Part shown: positions 8,001 through 13,184 of the stretch, in pieces
Numbering within the stretch: position 1 is the stretch's first letter
Layout of the letters: each line of letters starts with the position of its first letter
From: Thermoanaerobaculia bacterium
GTDB taxonomy: Bacteria > Acidobacteriota > Thermoanaerobaculia > Multivoradales > UBA5704
Assembly (NCBI GenBank): GCA_025937035.1
Contig: JAICSG010000022.1
Location: 1-15,014, forward strand
Direction of reading: 5' to 3'
Length of the DNA stretch: 15,014 nucleotides
Position numbers and translations under genes: made by a program
Notes under the pieces: model-generated
What the model was told of the DNA's origin: nothing
Databases searched by the model: none
What the model saw: only the letters and a program-made list of their open reading frames with translations

Positions 8001-8260
8001 CCCACCTCCTCCGCGGGCTCGGCCAGCAGCCGCTCGAAAGAGCTCTCGTCCAGCCCCTCGTCCGCCAGCCGGCGGGCGAGCGCATCGCCGGAGCGGAAGG
8101 CGGAGAGGTCCCGCCACTGCGCGAGGCGGAAGCGGGCCAGCTCGTCGGGCCCGGAGGAGGCGGTCCCCTCCGGACGCGGCGCGGCGGCCCGCTCGGCGAG
8201 CGAGAGCGCGCGCCAGGCCGCGACCAGGTCCGGAGAATCAAGCGGCCTGGCGGTCGTCAC
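5015..8260 (-). CDS. lanM: Class II lanthipeptide synthetase LanM
   Basis: The 1081-residue product has the normal length and two-domain order of LanM enzymes. The N-terminal dehydratase (DUF4135 region, roughly 170-660) phosphorylates and eliminates Ser/Thr in the precursor core. It shows LVYKPRPMAVDAHF with Lys300, TDCHYEN (Asp375, His377, Asn380) and VDLE (Asp392, Glu394), matching the kinase-like active-site residues known from CylM, plus a DGASNRPSL loop (478-485). The C-terminal LanC-like cyclase (about 720-1065) adds Cys thiols to the dehydro residues. It has SHGNAGIG (881-888), AWCYGAPG with Cys945, and LCHGDLGN with Cys994/His995, the expected zinc ligands. All key residues are present, so the enzyme should be active. 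The GTG start at 8260-8258 directly abuts the lanA stop codon and has no good ribosome-binding site, which points to translational coupling. Confidence 0.96.
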   Translation of the reverse strand: MTTARPLDSPDLVAAWRALSLAERAAAPRPEGTASSGPDELARFRLAQWRDLSAFRSGDALARRLADEGLDESSFERLLAEPAEEVGARLLARPRWLTELAEAFSGPPPTVEPLPLPAGLRDDPVAGFLELVRPLIERARGRLRAGLAIHRETGSPFSVEEAERLATEPLAYRLLPVLARTLVLELNVARVQGLLTGETAEERFAAFVERLRRPEVALGVLAEYPVLARLAAEELDSWVEVSLEIFDRLARDWPDLVKTFFNGQDPGTLTGCDGGAGDRHRGGRTVRILEFASGARLVYKPRPMAVDAHFQDLLAWVESLDDSLAFRRLTVLDRGDYGWMEHVAAAGCSTEEEVALYHRRLGGLLALLYALEATDCHYENLIAAGDHPVVVDLESLFHPRWEIKEPARPDERLAGDALGESVLRIGLLPFQVGEGEGAVDLSGVASVAGQPSPQPVLQWRGVGTDEMRAIRERVTMDGASNRPSLEGREVQAADFTGEMADGFSEVYRLLVEHRADLLARLDRFADDPVRAVLRATRIYGLLLSESFHPDALRDALDRDLIFDRLWIGIDDQPVVARAIPAEHRDLRAGDIPAFLARPDSLDLWTSRGELIPGFFREPALATARRRIEALSEEDLRRQLTLLRLSLGTQLLNRDDVGWSGYPSVDPGPLLAAEELRERALDGARAVGEWFESMALSDGRHATWIGLEFRARLWSLVPMPDDLYAGLPGVALFLGYLGAVAGEERWERLARAAVESLLARLRNPSETTPPLSLGAFTGWGGVLYTLAHLGALWRDRDLLAVAEPMIESIASGIEGDVELDLIGGSAGAIFGLLALHRACGSPRALDVALRCGEHLLARSHPAGSGVGWLTHLATEKPQTGISHGNAGIGAALVELGAATGDARFLAAGLAGFAWERDAFWPQLESWLQGGGETPPPPESTVAIAWCYGAPGVGIARLRALTSTQDREERRVLLHEVEEAARRTLDRGFGENHCLCHGDLGNLDFLLQAREALGDPGLDAALDRQARAVLAGIARDGWLCGTRGSVESPALMNGIAGIGYGLLRLADPGRVPSVLALAPPPTS

Positions 8261-8473
8261 CTACGTGCAGCACCCGCGCGCCTGATTGGAGGTGTAGGCG
8301 GTGCAGGTCCTGTAGGTCGTGATGACGGCCGCGCCCGCGGCTTCCTTGAGCAGGGCCTCGTCCAATTCGAGGAGGCCAGAGGGATGAGCCGCGAGCTCGG
8401 CCCTCTCCTCTTCCGTCAGGCTGGCGCGATAGACCGGATCTTTCCAGGCGCGAACGAGATCGACTTTCCGCAT
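8261..8473 (-). CDS. lanA: Lanthipeptide precursor, mersacidin/lichenicidin-type leader
   Basis: A 70-residue peptide is encoded immediately before lanM on the same strand, with AGGAG 8 nt before its ATG (8473-8471). The leader contains RAWKDPVYRASLTEEE (8-23), the hallmark of the mersacidin/lichenicidin type II leader family, then an acidic stretch (LELDEALLKEAAGA). The likely cleavage site is after Gly47-Ala48, a double-glycine-type motif. This leaves a 22-residue core (49-70) that starts AVITTYRTC and ends ARGCCT. The core holds three Cys (57, 68, 69), one Ser (62) and six Thr (52, 53, 56, 58, 61, 70), so up to three thioether rings are possible. The N-terminal TT...TC pattern recalls the beta peptides of two-component lantibiotics, but no second precursor is seen. 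Antimicrobial activity is not shown by sequence. The cleavage point is an inference. Confidence 0.93.
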   Translation of the reverse strand: MRKVDLVRAWKDPVYRASLTEEERAELAAHPSGLLELDEALLKEAAGAAVITTYRTCTAYTSNQARGCCT

Positions 8474-8498
8474 GGGCAGGTCTCCTCTGGAAGGCGAG

Positions 8499-8560
8499 GC
8501 GCTTCTCCATGAAGCGCGGCGGGAGCAGGCTCCTAACCCAAAGGGTGCGCCGAAACGGCG
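8499..8560 (-). promoter_or_regulatory. Four consecutive small stem-loops in the lanA upstream region
   Basis: Perfect inverted repeats follow one another: GCGCTTC/GAAGCGC (8499-8517, 7-bp stem, 5-nt loop), GGAGC/GCTCC (8522-8533), ACCC/GGGT (8536-8546, AAA loop) and CGCCG/CGGCG (8548-8560, AAA loop). A fifth is listed separately at 8564-8581. They fill the gap between the dehydrogenase stop and the lanA ribosome-binding site. They could form a structured 5' leader, stabilise RNA, or act as a processing or attenuation region. No -10/-35 pair for lanA is evident here. Confidence 0.4.
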
Positions 8561-8563
8561 AAA

Positions 8564-8581
8564 CCGGGGCTCGGCCCCCGG
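8564..8581 (-). terminator. GC-rich hairpin just after the dehydrogenase stop (terminator-like)
   Basis: CCGGGG and CCCCGG form a perfect 6-bp stem with a 6-nt loop, beginning 2 nt after the TGA of the dehydrogenase gene on the minus strand. Only three T residues follow on that strand, so intrinsic termination would be weak. It may give partial termination between the dehydrogenase and lanA. Confidence 0.35.
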
Positions 8582-8583
8582 AG

Positions 8584-9615
8584 TCAATCGATCCCGCTGA
8601 GGACTACCTTGCCGATCGTATGACCGGCCTCGAGCGCGGCGTGGGCCCGCCGGAGATTCTCCGCGTTGAGGGGACCGAAATTCTCCTGCATCGTGTGGCG
8701 CAGCGTCCCCTCGTCCAGCAGGCGCGCGGTCTCCTCCAGCAGGTCGTGCTGGGCAGCCATGTCCGGTGTCTGGTACATCGGCCGGGTGAACATCAGCTCG
8801 AAGCAGAAGGTCGCGCTCTTGCTCTGGAGGGCGTTGATGTTGATCGGCTGGTTCCCCCTGGCGCCGATGATGGTGCAGATCTTCCCCTGCGGCTTGATCA
8901 CCTCGGCCAGCACCGGCACGTACATCTCCAGGCTGTTGCAGCAGAAGAGGTAGTCCACCTCGCCGGCGCCGATCCGGTGCAGCTCCCGGGGCAGAGGCTC
9001 CCGATGATCGATCACCTCGTCGGCGCCCAGCTCGCGGCACCAGGCCTCGCTCTCCTCGCGGGAGGCGGTCGCGATCACGCACAGGCCGGCCACCTGCTTG
9101 GCGATCTGGATGGCGATCGATCCGACGCCTCCGGCGCCGCCGATGATCAGGACGCTCTGCTCTGCTTGCTCGGGGAATTTGTGCGGGCGCGCGCCCATGC
9201 GATCGAAGAGCGCCTCCCAGGCGGTGATGGTGGTGAGCGGCATGGCGGCGGCCTCCTCGAAGGAGAGGCCGCGCGGCTTGTGGCCCACGATCCGCTCGTC
9301 GACCAGGTGAGCCTCGGCGTCGCACCCCTGCCGGTTGAGGCTCCCCGAGTAGTAGACCTCGTCGCCGGGCCTGAACAGCGAGACCTCCTCGCCCACGGCC
9401 TCGACCACGCCCGCGGCGTCCCAGCCCAGGATCTTGGGCTCGGTCTCGGTCTTGTCCTTGGGAGAGCGGACCTTGACGTCCACGGGGTTGACCGACACCG
9501 CCCGCACCCGCACCAGCAGGTCCCGGCCGCGCGGCTCCGGCCTGGGGACCTCGACGTCGAGCAGGCTTTCGGGATGGTCGATGGGCAGGTATTTGTAGAG
9601 TCCGACGGCTTTCAT
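8584..9615 (-). CDS. Medium-chain NAD(P)H-dependent alcohol dehydrogenase/quinone reductase family protein
   Basis: From the ATG at 9615-9613 the product is 343 residues, typical of medium-chain dehydrogenases (MDR). GGAGGAA lies 6 nt upstream, which decides this start over an in-frame ATG at 9735. The N-terminal GroES-like part (1 to about 130) has VSVNPVDVKVR, ILGWDAAGVVEAVG and FRPGDEVYYSG. The Rossmann part has VLIIGGAGGVGSIAIQ (155-170) and LGADEVIDHR. It most resembles the 'zinc-binding alcohol dehydrogenase family' of quinone-oxidoreductase-like enzymes. The usual four-Cys structural zinc cluster is absent, so zinc dependence is doubtful. It lies 110 nt upstream of lanA on the same strand. 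LanJ_A reductases such as LtnJ also belong to the MDR superfamily and reduce dehydroalanine to D-alanine, so a tailoring role is possible. A housekeeping quinone/enal reductase is the more conservative reading. Confidence 0.9.
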   Translation of the reverse strand: MKAVGLYKYLPIDHPESLLDVEVPRPEPRGRDLLVRVRAVSVNPVDVKVRSPKDKTETEPKILGWDAAGVVEAVGEEVSLFRPGDEVYYSGSLNRQGCDAEAHLVDERIVGHKPRGLSFEEAAAMPLTTITAWEALFDRMGARPHKFPEQAEQSVLIIGGAGGVGSIAIQIAKQVAGLCVIATASREESEAWCRELGADEVIDHREPLPRELHRIGAGEVDYLFCCNSLEMYVPVLAEVIKPQGKICTIIGARGNQPININALQSKSATFCFELMFTRPMYQTPDMAAQHDLLEETARLLDEGTLRHTMQENFGPLNAENLRRAHAALEAGHTIGKVVLSGID

Positions 9616-9677
9616 GGCGGTTTCCTCCGGGAAAGGCGGCTCCTGGGCCATTCTCTCCCGAAATTCAAGGCCAGGAT

Positions 9678-9861
9678 CGGGCTTCTCAGGCTCGGAGCTT
9701 TTTTTCGGGTATCCGGCGCCTTTTTGAGGCTTCAATCCGATTTTTCAGGCCTTCGGCGCGGTTTTGAGGCTTCAAACCGGCTTTTAGGGCTTCCGAGCCG
9801 ATTTTCAAGCCTCAAAAACGGTTTTTGAGGCTCAAAACCGATTTTTGAGGCTTAAAAACAG
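9678..9861. repeat. Degenerate 20-21-nt tandem repeat array with regularly spaced A/T tracts
   Basis: About nine contiguous units can be laid head to tail with starts near 9678, 9699, 9720, 9741, 9762, 9782, 9802, 9822 and 9842. The approximate consensus is TTTTTGAGGCTTCAAACCGA. Units on the right (from 9720) are well conserved and the two leftmost are decayed. Each unit is a partial dyad, because TTTTGAG can pair with CTCAAAA. T-tracts recur every two helical turns, with A-tracts roughly halfway between, a pattern expected to bend DNA. The array is much more AT-rich than its surroundings. It lies between the stop of the DUF5694 gene (9869) and the start of the dehydrogenase (9615), both on the minus strand. 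No known repeat family is recognised. It fills most of the 253-bp intergenic region. Confidence 0.85.
9808..9832. terminator. 12-bp perfect inverted repeat within the tandem array (terminator-like)
   Basis: AGCCTCAAAAAC (9808-9819) and GTTTTTGAGGCT (9821-9832) are perfect reverse complements around one central G, with further T/A pairing outside (9803-9805 with 9835-9837). It lies 37-61 nt past the stop of the minus-strand DUF5694 gene and could end its transcript. The one-base centre means the RNA loop must open several A-U pairs. A long T-run directly after the stem is lacking, so termination is tentative. Confidence 0.35.
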
Positions 9862-9868
9862 AATGCCC

Positions 9869-10687
9869 TCAGGGAAGGTACCGCAGAGGATCGGCCAGCC
9901 GCAGGTTGGGCGATTCGGCCACGTACTCGCTGAGGAGCTTGGCGTGCCCCTGGCCGATGAGGAGCAGGATGCGCTCGCCGGGCGACTCGATCAGCCGGAC
10001 CAGGTTGCCGTAGATCAGCAGGTTCCGCTTGTACCAGCCGGCCAGCACCTCGGCCCCCTTGGGATCGTCCGCCGTGCCGATCTGGGCCAGGTAGAGGTAA
10101 GGGCGATGATTGGCCATCAGAGCCTCGGGAGAATTCAGCCACCGGAAGAGGGCGCCGATCGTGCCCGCCTCGCGTTTGTGGTTGATCTCCTGAACGGCGG
10201 ACTTCCCCGCCTCCATCGCCTGGCCCATCAGCGGCTGCTGGCCGTTCTTCGCCGCGGCGGCCATGAGCCCGTCGAAGTCCATGTCCAGCTTGGTATCCGC
10301 CGCCCAGAGCTGTTTGTTCCCCAGCTCCTTGGCGAGGCGAAAGGCGATCTGGTCGATCTCGTCTCCCTTGAGCTGGTATTCGCCCTTGAGATAAGCCTGA
10401 TAGCTGGCGTTGAGCTTTCCGATGCCCGCCGGGGTCACCTCGACCGCGATCTTGGTCGGCTGGTAGCGCTTGAGGGCGGCGATCATCTCGGCCAGCTCAC
10501 GCTGGCGCTTCTCGGTGAGGATGTCCGGCACCGAGGGCGAGAACAGGTCCGCGGTAGACCCTCCGAAGTGGACGGTGCCAAGGATGAGGATGGACGGCTT
10601 GGGCGCGTCCGGGGCGGCTTGCTGAGCGGCGAGCGGCAGGGCCGCGAGGACGGCGAGCAGCCCGGCCGCATAGATCTTGGTCTTCAT
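9869..10687 (-). CDS. Exported DUF5694-type protein (TraB/ChaN-like fold suspected)
   Basis: The 272-residue product has a signal peptide at 1-22 (MKTKIYAAGLLAVLAALPLAAQ), so it is exported or anchored outside the cytoplasm. The mature part starts with SILILGTVHFG (His40), followed by DILTEKRQRELAEMIAALKRYQPTKIAVEV with Glu83, and ends with ERILLLIGQGHAKLL (GQGH at 245-248). This 'GTxHF ... PTKIAVE ... GxGH' pattern is what I recognise as DUF5694. It resembles the conserved Glu and Gly-His motifs of the TraB/PrgY and ChaN/erythromycin-esterase-like group, some of which are metal-dependent hydrolases or heme/peptide binders. No reaction is established. GGAGGA lies 5 nt before the ATG. It sits 60 nt after the M56 sensor gene on the same strand and could be part of the BlaI-controlled unit. 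No separate promoter is visible in that 60-nt gap. Confidence 0.75.
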   Translation of the reverse strand: MKTKIYAAGLLAVLAALPLAAQQAAPDAPKPSILILGTVHFGGSTADLFSPSVPDILTEKRQRELAEMIAALKRYQPTKIAVEVTPAGIGKLNASYQAYLKGEYQLKGDEIDQIAFRLAKELGNKQLWAADTKLDMDFDGLMAAAAKNGQQPLMGQAMEAGKSAVQEINHKREAGTIGALFRWLNSPEALMANHRPYLYLAQIGTADDPKGAEVLAGWYKRNLLIYGNLVRLIESPGERILLLIGQGHAKLLSEYVAESPNLRLADPLRYLP

Positions 10688-10747
10688 GTCGTTCCTCCGA
10701 AACGCACCTACGCAAGGGCAGCGCGCGGGTTTCGGAAGGATTATCGG

Positions 10748-12739
10748 TCAAAGTCGTCCGCGCTTCAGCCGGCCCGTGGTCCGCAGCTCGACGAGCTCCT
10801 CGGGAGAGAGGTCCCGGTAACCCTCGCTCGCCGCCTTCCGGATAAACTCGGCATTGATGCCATAGAACCGGAAGTCGCTGAGCTGCTGCGTCGACAAGTC
10901 GCGATAGCCGGCATCCTCCATCTCCCGGATGAACGCCGAGGTCATGTAGAGCTGGAGCCACCGCCCGTCCCGCAAGCCGAGATAACCGGCATGCGTCATG
11001 TCGCGGATGAGCTTCGGATCTACACCATTGATCCGGAGCTCGACCAGCCGCTCCGGGGGCAGCTCGCTATAGCCCGCATTCCCTACCGTTCGGATGTACT
11101 CCGGGCTTACGCCGTGGATCCGGAGCTCGACCAGCCGGTCCCCCGTGAGCTTTCCGTACCCGAGGTCCAGGAGGCCCAGGACGAAGTTGTACGAGACGTC
11201 GAAAGCGGCATACTCCATCAGACGGTCGTCACGCAACGTATACCCCAGATTCGCCATCTGCCCGATGTAGGCGGGATCTCCCTCGAAGGTGAAAAAGCCG
11301 GTCCCTTGCGATCCTTCCCCAGCACCCTCGAAACGGCCTTCGAAATGGAACGTCCCGGCATCGCGGCGAAGGTCGAAGCCGACCTCCGGACCGGCGGTGA
11401 GGCCGGCGAGCTGATTCGCGGCGAGGGAAAACGAGCTCTCCGAGCGGCTCCGGCCACTGCCCCAGCGCAGGGACAGCTCGACTTTTTCGCCTTTGCGCCA
11501 AGCCGTCCAGGTGTCCTGGGAAGGCCGGTCCTCCCTGACAGGCGTCTCGTCGGTCCGGGCTGCGGCGGGCGCCGGGGGCGCGGGGGACGCCGGGGGCGCT
11601 GCCGGAATCGGTACCTCAGAGGGACCGACGACCCTCTCGATCACGACACCACGAATCGGGGGAGCCACTCTTTGGTCCGGCGTTCCCGAGGCGTGGGAAA
11701 TCTCAAGGCCCGCCAGCGGCAGCAGCGACAGGGCCAGGACGCCAGCCATCCACGATTGCCGGGGGCGGTGAACCGGGGCGCCGACCAATCGGCGGATACG
11801 CTCCACCAGGGAGCCACCCGAGGCCGCCAGGGCCAGCGGGGGCGCGGGAGCGCGCAGGCCTTCGAGGCTCAACAGGGCTCGGGCGTAGCCCAGCCGATCG
11901 CCGCAGATCGCCACGGCCAGATCGTCGCAGCAGCTCTCCCGCTCGCGCCGGACCTGGGCCGACACCCACCAGACCGCCGGATGGTAGAAAAGCAGGGTCT
12001 CCACGGCGGCCTGGAGCAGGTTGACCAGGTAATCATGCCGCCGCACGTGGGCCAGCTCGTGGGCGAGGACCGCCGCGAGCTGGTGTGGCGGGAGACCGGT
12101 CAGGACGCTCGCCGGGATCAGCACCACCGGGCGCAGCCAGCCCACGACCATCGGCACGGAGATCGCCGTCGATTCGAGGAGGGCCACGGCGCGGTGGATC
12201 CCCAGCCGGCTGCCGAGCCCGCGCGCCAGCTCCTGCAGCTCCTGCCCCACCAATCGCCCCTGGCGGGGCAGACGCCGTACACGTCTCCAGCCACCCAGGT
12301 GGAACAGGGAGAGAGCCGCGACTCCGGCGAGCCACAGGCGGAAGATCCACGGCAGCAGGGAGACGCCGGACCTCCGCGCCTCGCCGGCCGAGCCCGCCCT
12401 GAGCCCCACGGGGGCCGTCCTGGAGACCGTCCCAGGGGCCGGCGCAACCAGGTTGGGAGGGTGGGAGACCGCCCGTTCCGCGATGACGGGAGCCACCGGC
12501 TTCACGGGGCCGGCCGCGCGATTCATGAGCCGGTAGGCGGTCGCGAACGGCAATGCCGCCATGAGGAAGAGCGCCCCAAGGGCCACCGTGTAGCGGGTCG
12601 AGGCTCTCGCCTTGCCGAGGAAAGCCAGAATCCCGCCGGTCGCGATGCCCACCAGCGCCCCCTGCCAGAGGAAGTGCACCAGGGCCCGGGCCATGGCTTC
12701 GGCCGCCGGGCTTGCCCAGATCGTCTCCATAGTGCTCAT
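10748..12739 (-). CDS. M56 (BlaR1/MecR1-type) membrane sensor metalloprotease with a C-terminal tandem-repeat domain
   Basis: The 663-residue protein has hydrophobic spans at about 19-41, 49-70, 126-148 and 329-345, the four-helix layout of BlaR1. The zinc site is HELAH (His227, Glu228, His231) with RRERESCCDDLA (Glu268 as probable third ligand). In BlaR1/MecR1 the external sensor activates this protease, which leads to loss of the BlaI/MecI repressor. Here the sensor is not a penicillin-binding domain. After a Pro/Ala-rich linker (about 374-395) and a beta-like segment (405-485) come six repeats of about 29 residues (starting near 488, 517, 547, 576, 602, 631) of the form 'FIRxMxxAGYxxLSxxxLVELRIxGV'. 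The signal is therefore probably not a beta-lactam. AAGGAG lies 7 nt before the ATG, and the start overlaps the blaI stop as ATGA, showing an operon with coupled translation. Confidence 0.92.
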   Translation of the reverse strand: MSTMETIWASPAAEAMARALVHFLWQGALVGIATGGILAFLGKARASTRYTVALGALFLMAALPFATAYRLMNRAAGPVKPVAPVIAERAVSHPPNLVAPAPGTVSRTAPVGLRAGSAGEARRSGVSLLPWIFRLWLAGVAALSLFHLGGWRRVRRLPRQGRLVGQELQELARGLGSRLGIHRAVALLESTAISVPMVVGWLRPVVLIPASVLTGLPPHQLAAVLAHELAHVRRHDYLVNLLQAAVETLLFYHPAVWWVSAQVRRERESCCDDLAVAICGDRLGYARALLSLEGLRAPAPPLALAASGGSLVERIRRLVGAPVHRPRQSWMAGVLALSLLPLAGLEISHASGTPDQRVAPPIRGVVIERVVGPSEVPIPAAPPASPAPPAPAAARTDETPVREDRPSQDTWTAWRKGEKVELSLRWGSGRSRSESSFSLAANQLAGLTAGPEVGFDLRRDAGTFHFEGRFEGAGEGSQGTGFFTFEGDPAYIGQMANLGYTLRDDRLMEYAAFDVSYNFVLGLLDLGYGKLTGDRLVELRIHGVSPEYIRTVGNAGYSELPPERLVELRINGVDPKLIRDMTHAGYLGLRDGRWLQLYMTSAFIREMEDAGYRDLSTQQLSDFRFYGINAEFIRKAASEGYRDLSPEELVELRTTGRLKRGRL

Positions 12740-13119
12740 TTCGTCTCTCCTTCGAGCTCATCCAGCAACTCACGGATCTCCGCCAGCTCCTCCGGCGACG
12801 CCGGCCGGGAGGAGAGGGCGCGCTGCACCAGACGGGCGGCCGAGCCCTCGAAGGCCCGGTCGAGCAGGTCCCCCACGAGCTGCGTCTGGGTCTGCTCCTC
12901 GGGGAGCCGGGCCGTGTAGAGATGGGCCCGCTGGGATTCGTCGCGGGTCACCAGCCCCTTCTCCGCCATGATCTGGAGCTGCTTCAGGGTCGTGGTGTAT
13001 CCGGTCGGGCTGCTGCGGGCGAGCTCCTCATGGACCTCCTTGACGGTGCTCGCGCCGCGGCGCCATAGAACGCGGAGGATCGCCAGCTCGGCGTCGGTCG
13101 GTCGGGGGGGTACGGTCAT
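12736..13119 (-). CDS. BlaI/MecI/CopY-family transcriptional repressor
   Basis: The 127-residue product is the usual size for this family. Residues 6-70 form the winged helix-turn-helix (TDAELAILRVLWRRGASTVKEVHEEL, then GYTTTLKQLQIMAEKGLV with the recognition helix, then the wing RDESQRAHLYTA). Residues about 75-127 form the dimerisation helices, including LLDRAFEGSAARLVQRAL, where family members are cut during induction. Such proteins bind short inverted repeats as dimers and are inactivated through the partner M56 protease, encoded directly downstream with a 4-nt overlap. ATG 13119 is chosen although it lacks a ribosome-binding site, because a strong promoter ends just 8 nt before it. An in-frame ATG at 13155 would place the promoter and operator inside the coding region. 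Target genes beyond its own operon are unknown. Confidence 0.93.
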   Translation of the reverse strand: MTVPPRPTDAELAILRVLWRRGASTVKEVHEELARSSPTGYTTTLKQLQIMAEKGLVTRDESQRAHLYTARLPEEQTQTQLVGDLLDRAFEGSAARLVQRALSSRPASPEELAEIRELLDELEGETK

Positions 13120-13127
13120 GGAGGGAG

Positions 13128-13155
13128 GATATACGAAGGGCTTCGTATTTGTCAA
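13128..13155 (-). promoter_or_regulatory. Sigma-70-type promoter of the blaI-M56 operon
   Basis: On the minus strand a perfect TTGACA (13155-13150) is followed after 16 nt by TATATC (13133-13128). The next purine after the -10 element is the A of the blaI ATG, after eight pyrimidines (CTCCCTCC). Transcription therefore probably starts at or next to the start codon, giving a leaderless mRNA, which agrees with the missing Shine-Dalgarno sequence. Confidence 0.7.
13131..13148. promoter_or_regulatory. BlaI-type operator 1, filling the promoter spacer
   Basis: ATACGAAG and CTTCGTAT form a perfect 8-bp dyad around GG. It occupies nearly the whole spacer between the -35 and -10 elements of blaI and includes part of the -10. 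A bound dimer would block RNA polymerase. This is the classic arrangement for autorepression in the BlaI/MecI family, although the sequence differs from the staphylococcal TACA/TGTA site. Confidence 0.7.
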
Positions 13156-13168
13156 CGAAGAGTTTCGT
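13155..13168. promoter_or_regulatory. BlaI-type operator 2, upstream dyad
   Basis: ACGAA and TTCGT flank a 4-bp centre. The half-site is shared with operator 1. The two dyad centres are 22 bp apart, about two helical turns, so two dimers would sit on the same DNA face. This site touches the blaI -35 box and lies 16 bp upstream of the -10 box of the divergent RapA-like gene, so it may also affect that gene. Confidence 0.6.
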
Positions 13169-13184
13169 AGATCGCGCCGTCCCG

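Noticed and set aside
5684..8512. 942-codon open frame on the plus strand across lanM and lanA
   Set aside because: It is fully antisense to a LanM with all catalytic motifs. Its composition (runs of Gly, Gln, Arg, Pro) is typical of a GC-rich shadow frame, and it has no recognisable domain.
9616..9735. N-terminal extension of the dehydrogenase to the ATG at 9735
   Set aside because: The added 40 residues are translated tandem repeats and low-complexity sequence with no family match, and a strong GGAGGAA precedes the inner ATG at 9615.
9678..9861. CRISPR array
   Set aside because: Units are contiguous with no unique spacers, only 20-21 nt long and degenerate, and no cas gene is present.
9845..12919. 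1024-codon open frame on the plus strand antisense to the DUF5694 and M56 genes
   Set aside because: It crosses two clear genes plus an operon junction, has no domain signature, and begins in the repeat array. It is a GC-driven shadow.
13120..13155. Alternative blaI start at the ATG of 13155
   Set aside because: This would put the -35/-10 promoter and operator 1 inside the coding sequence and add 12 residues not usual for the family.
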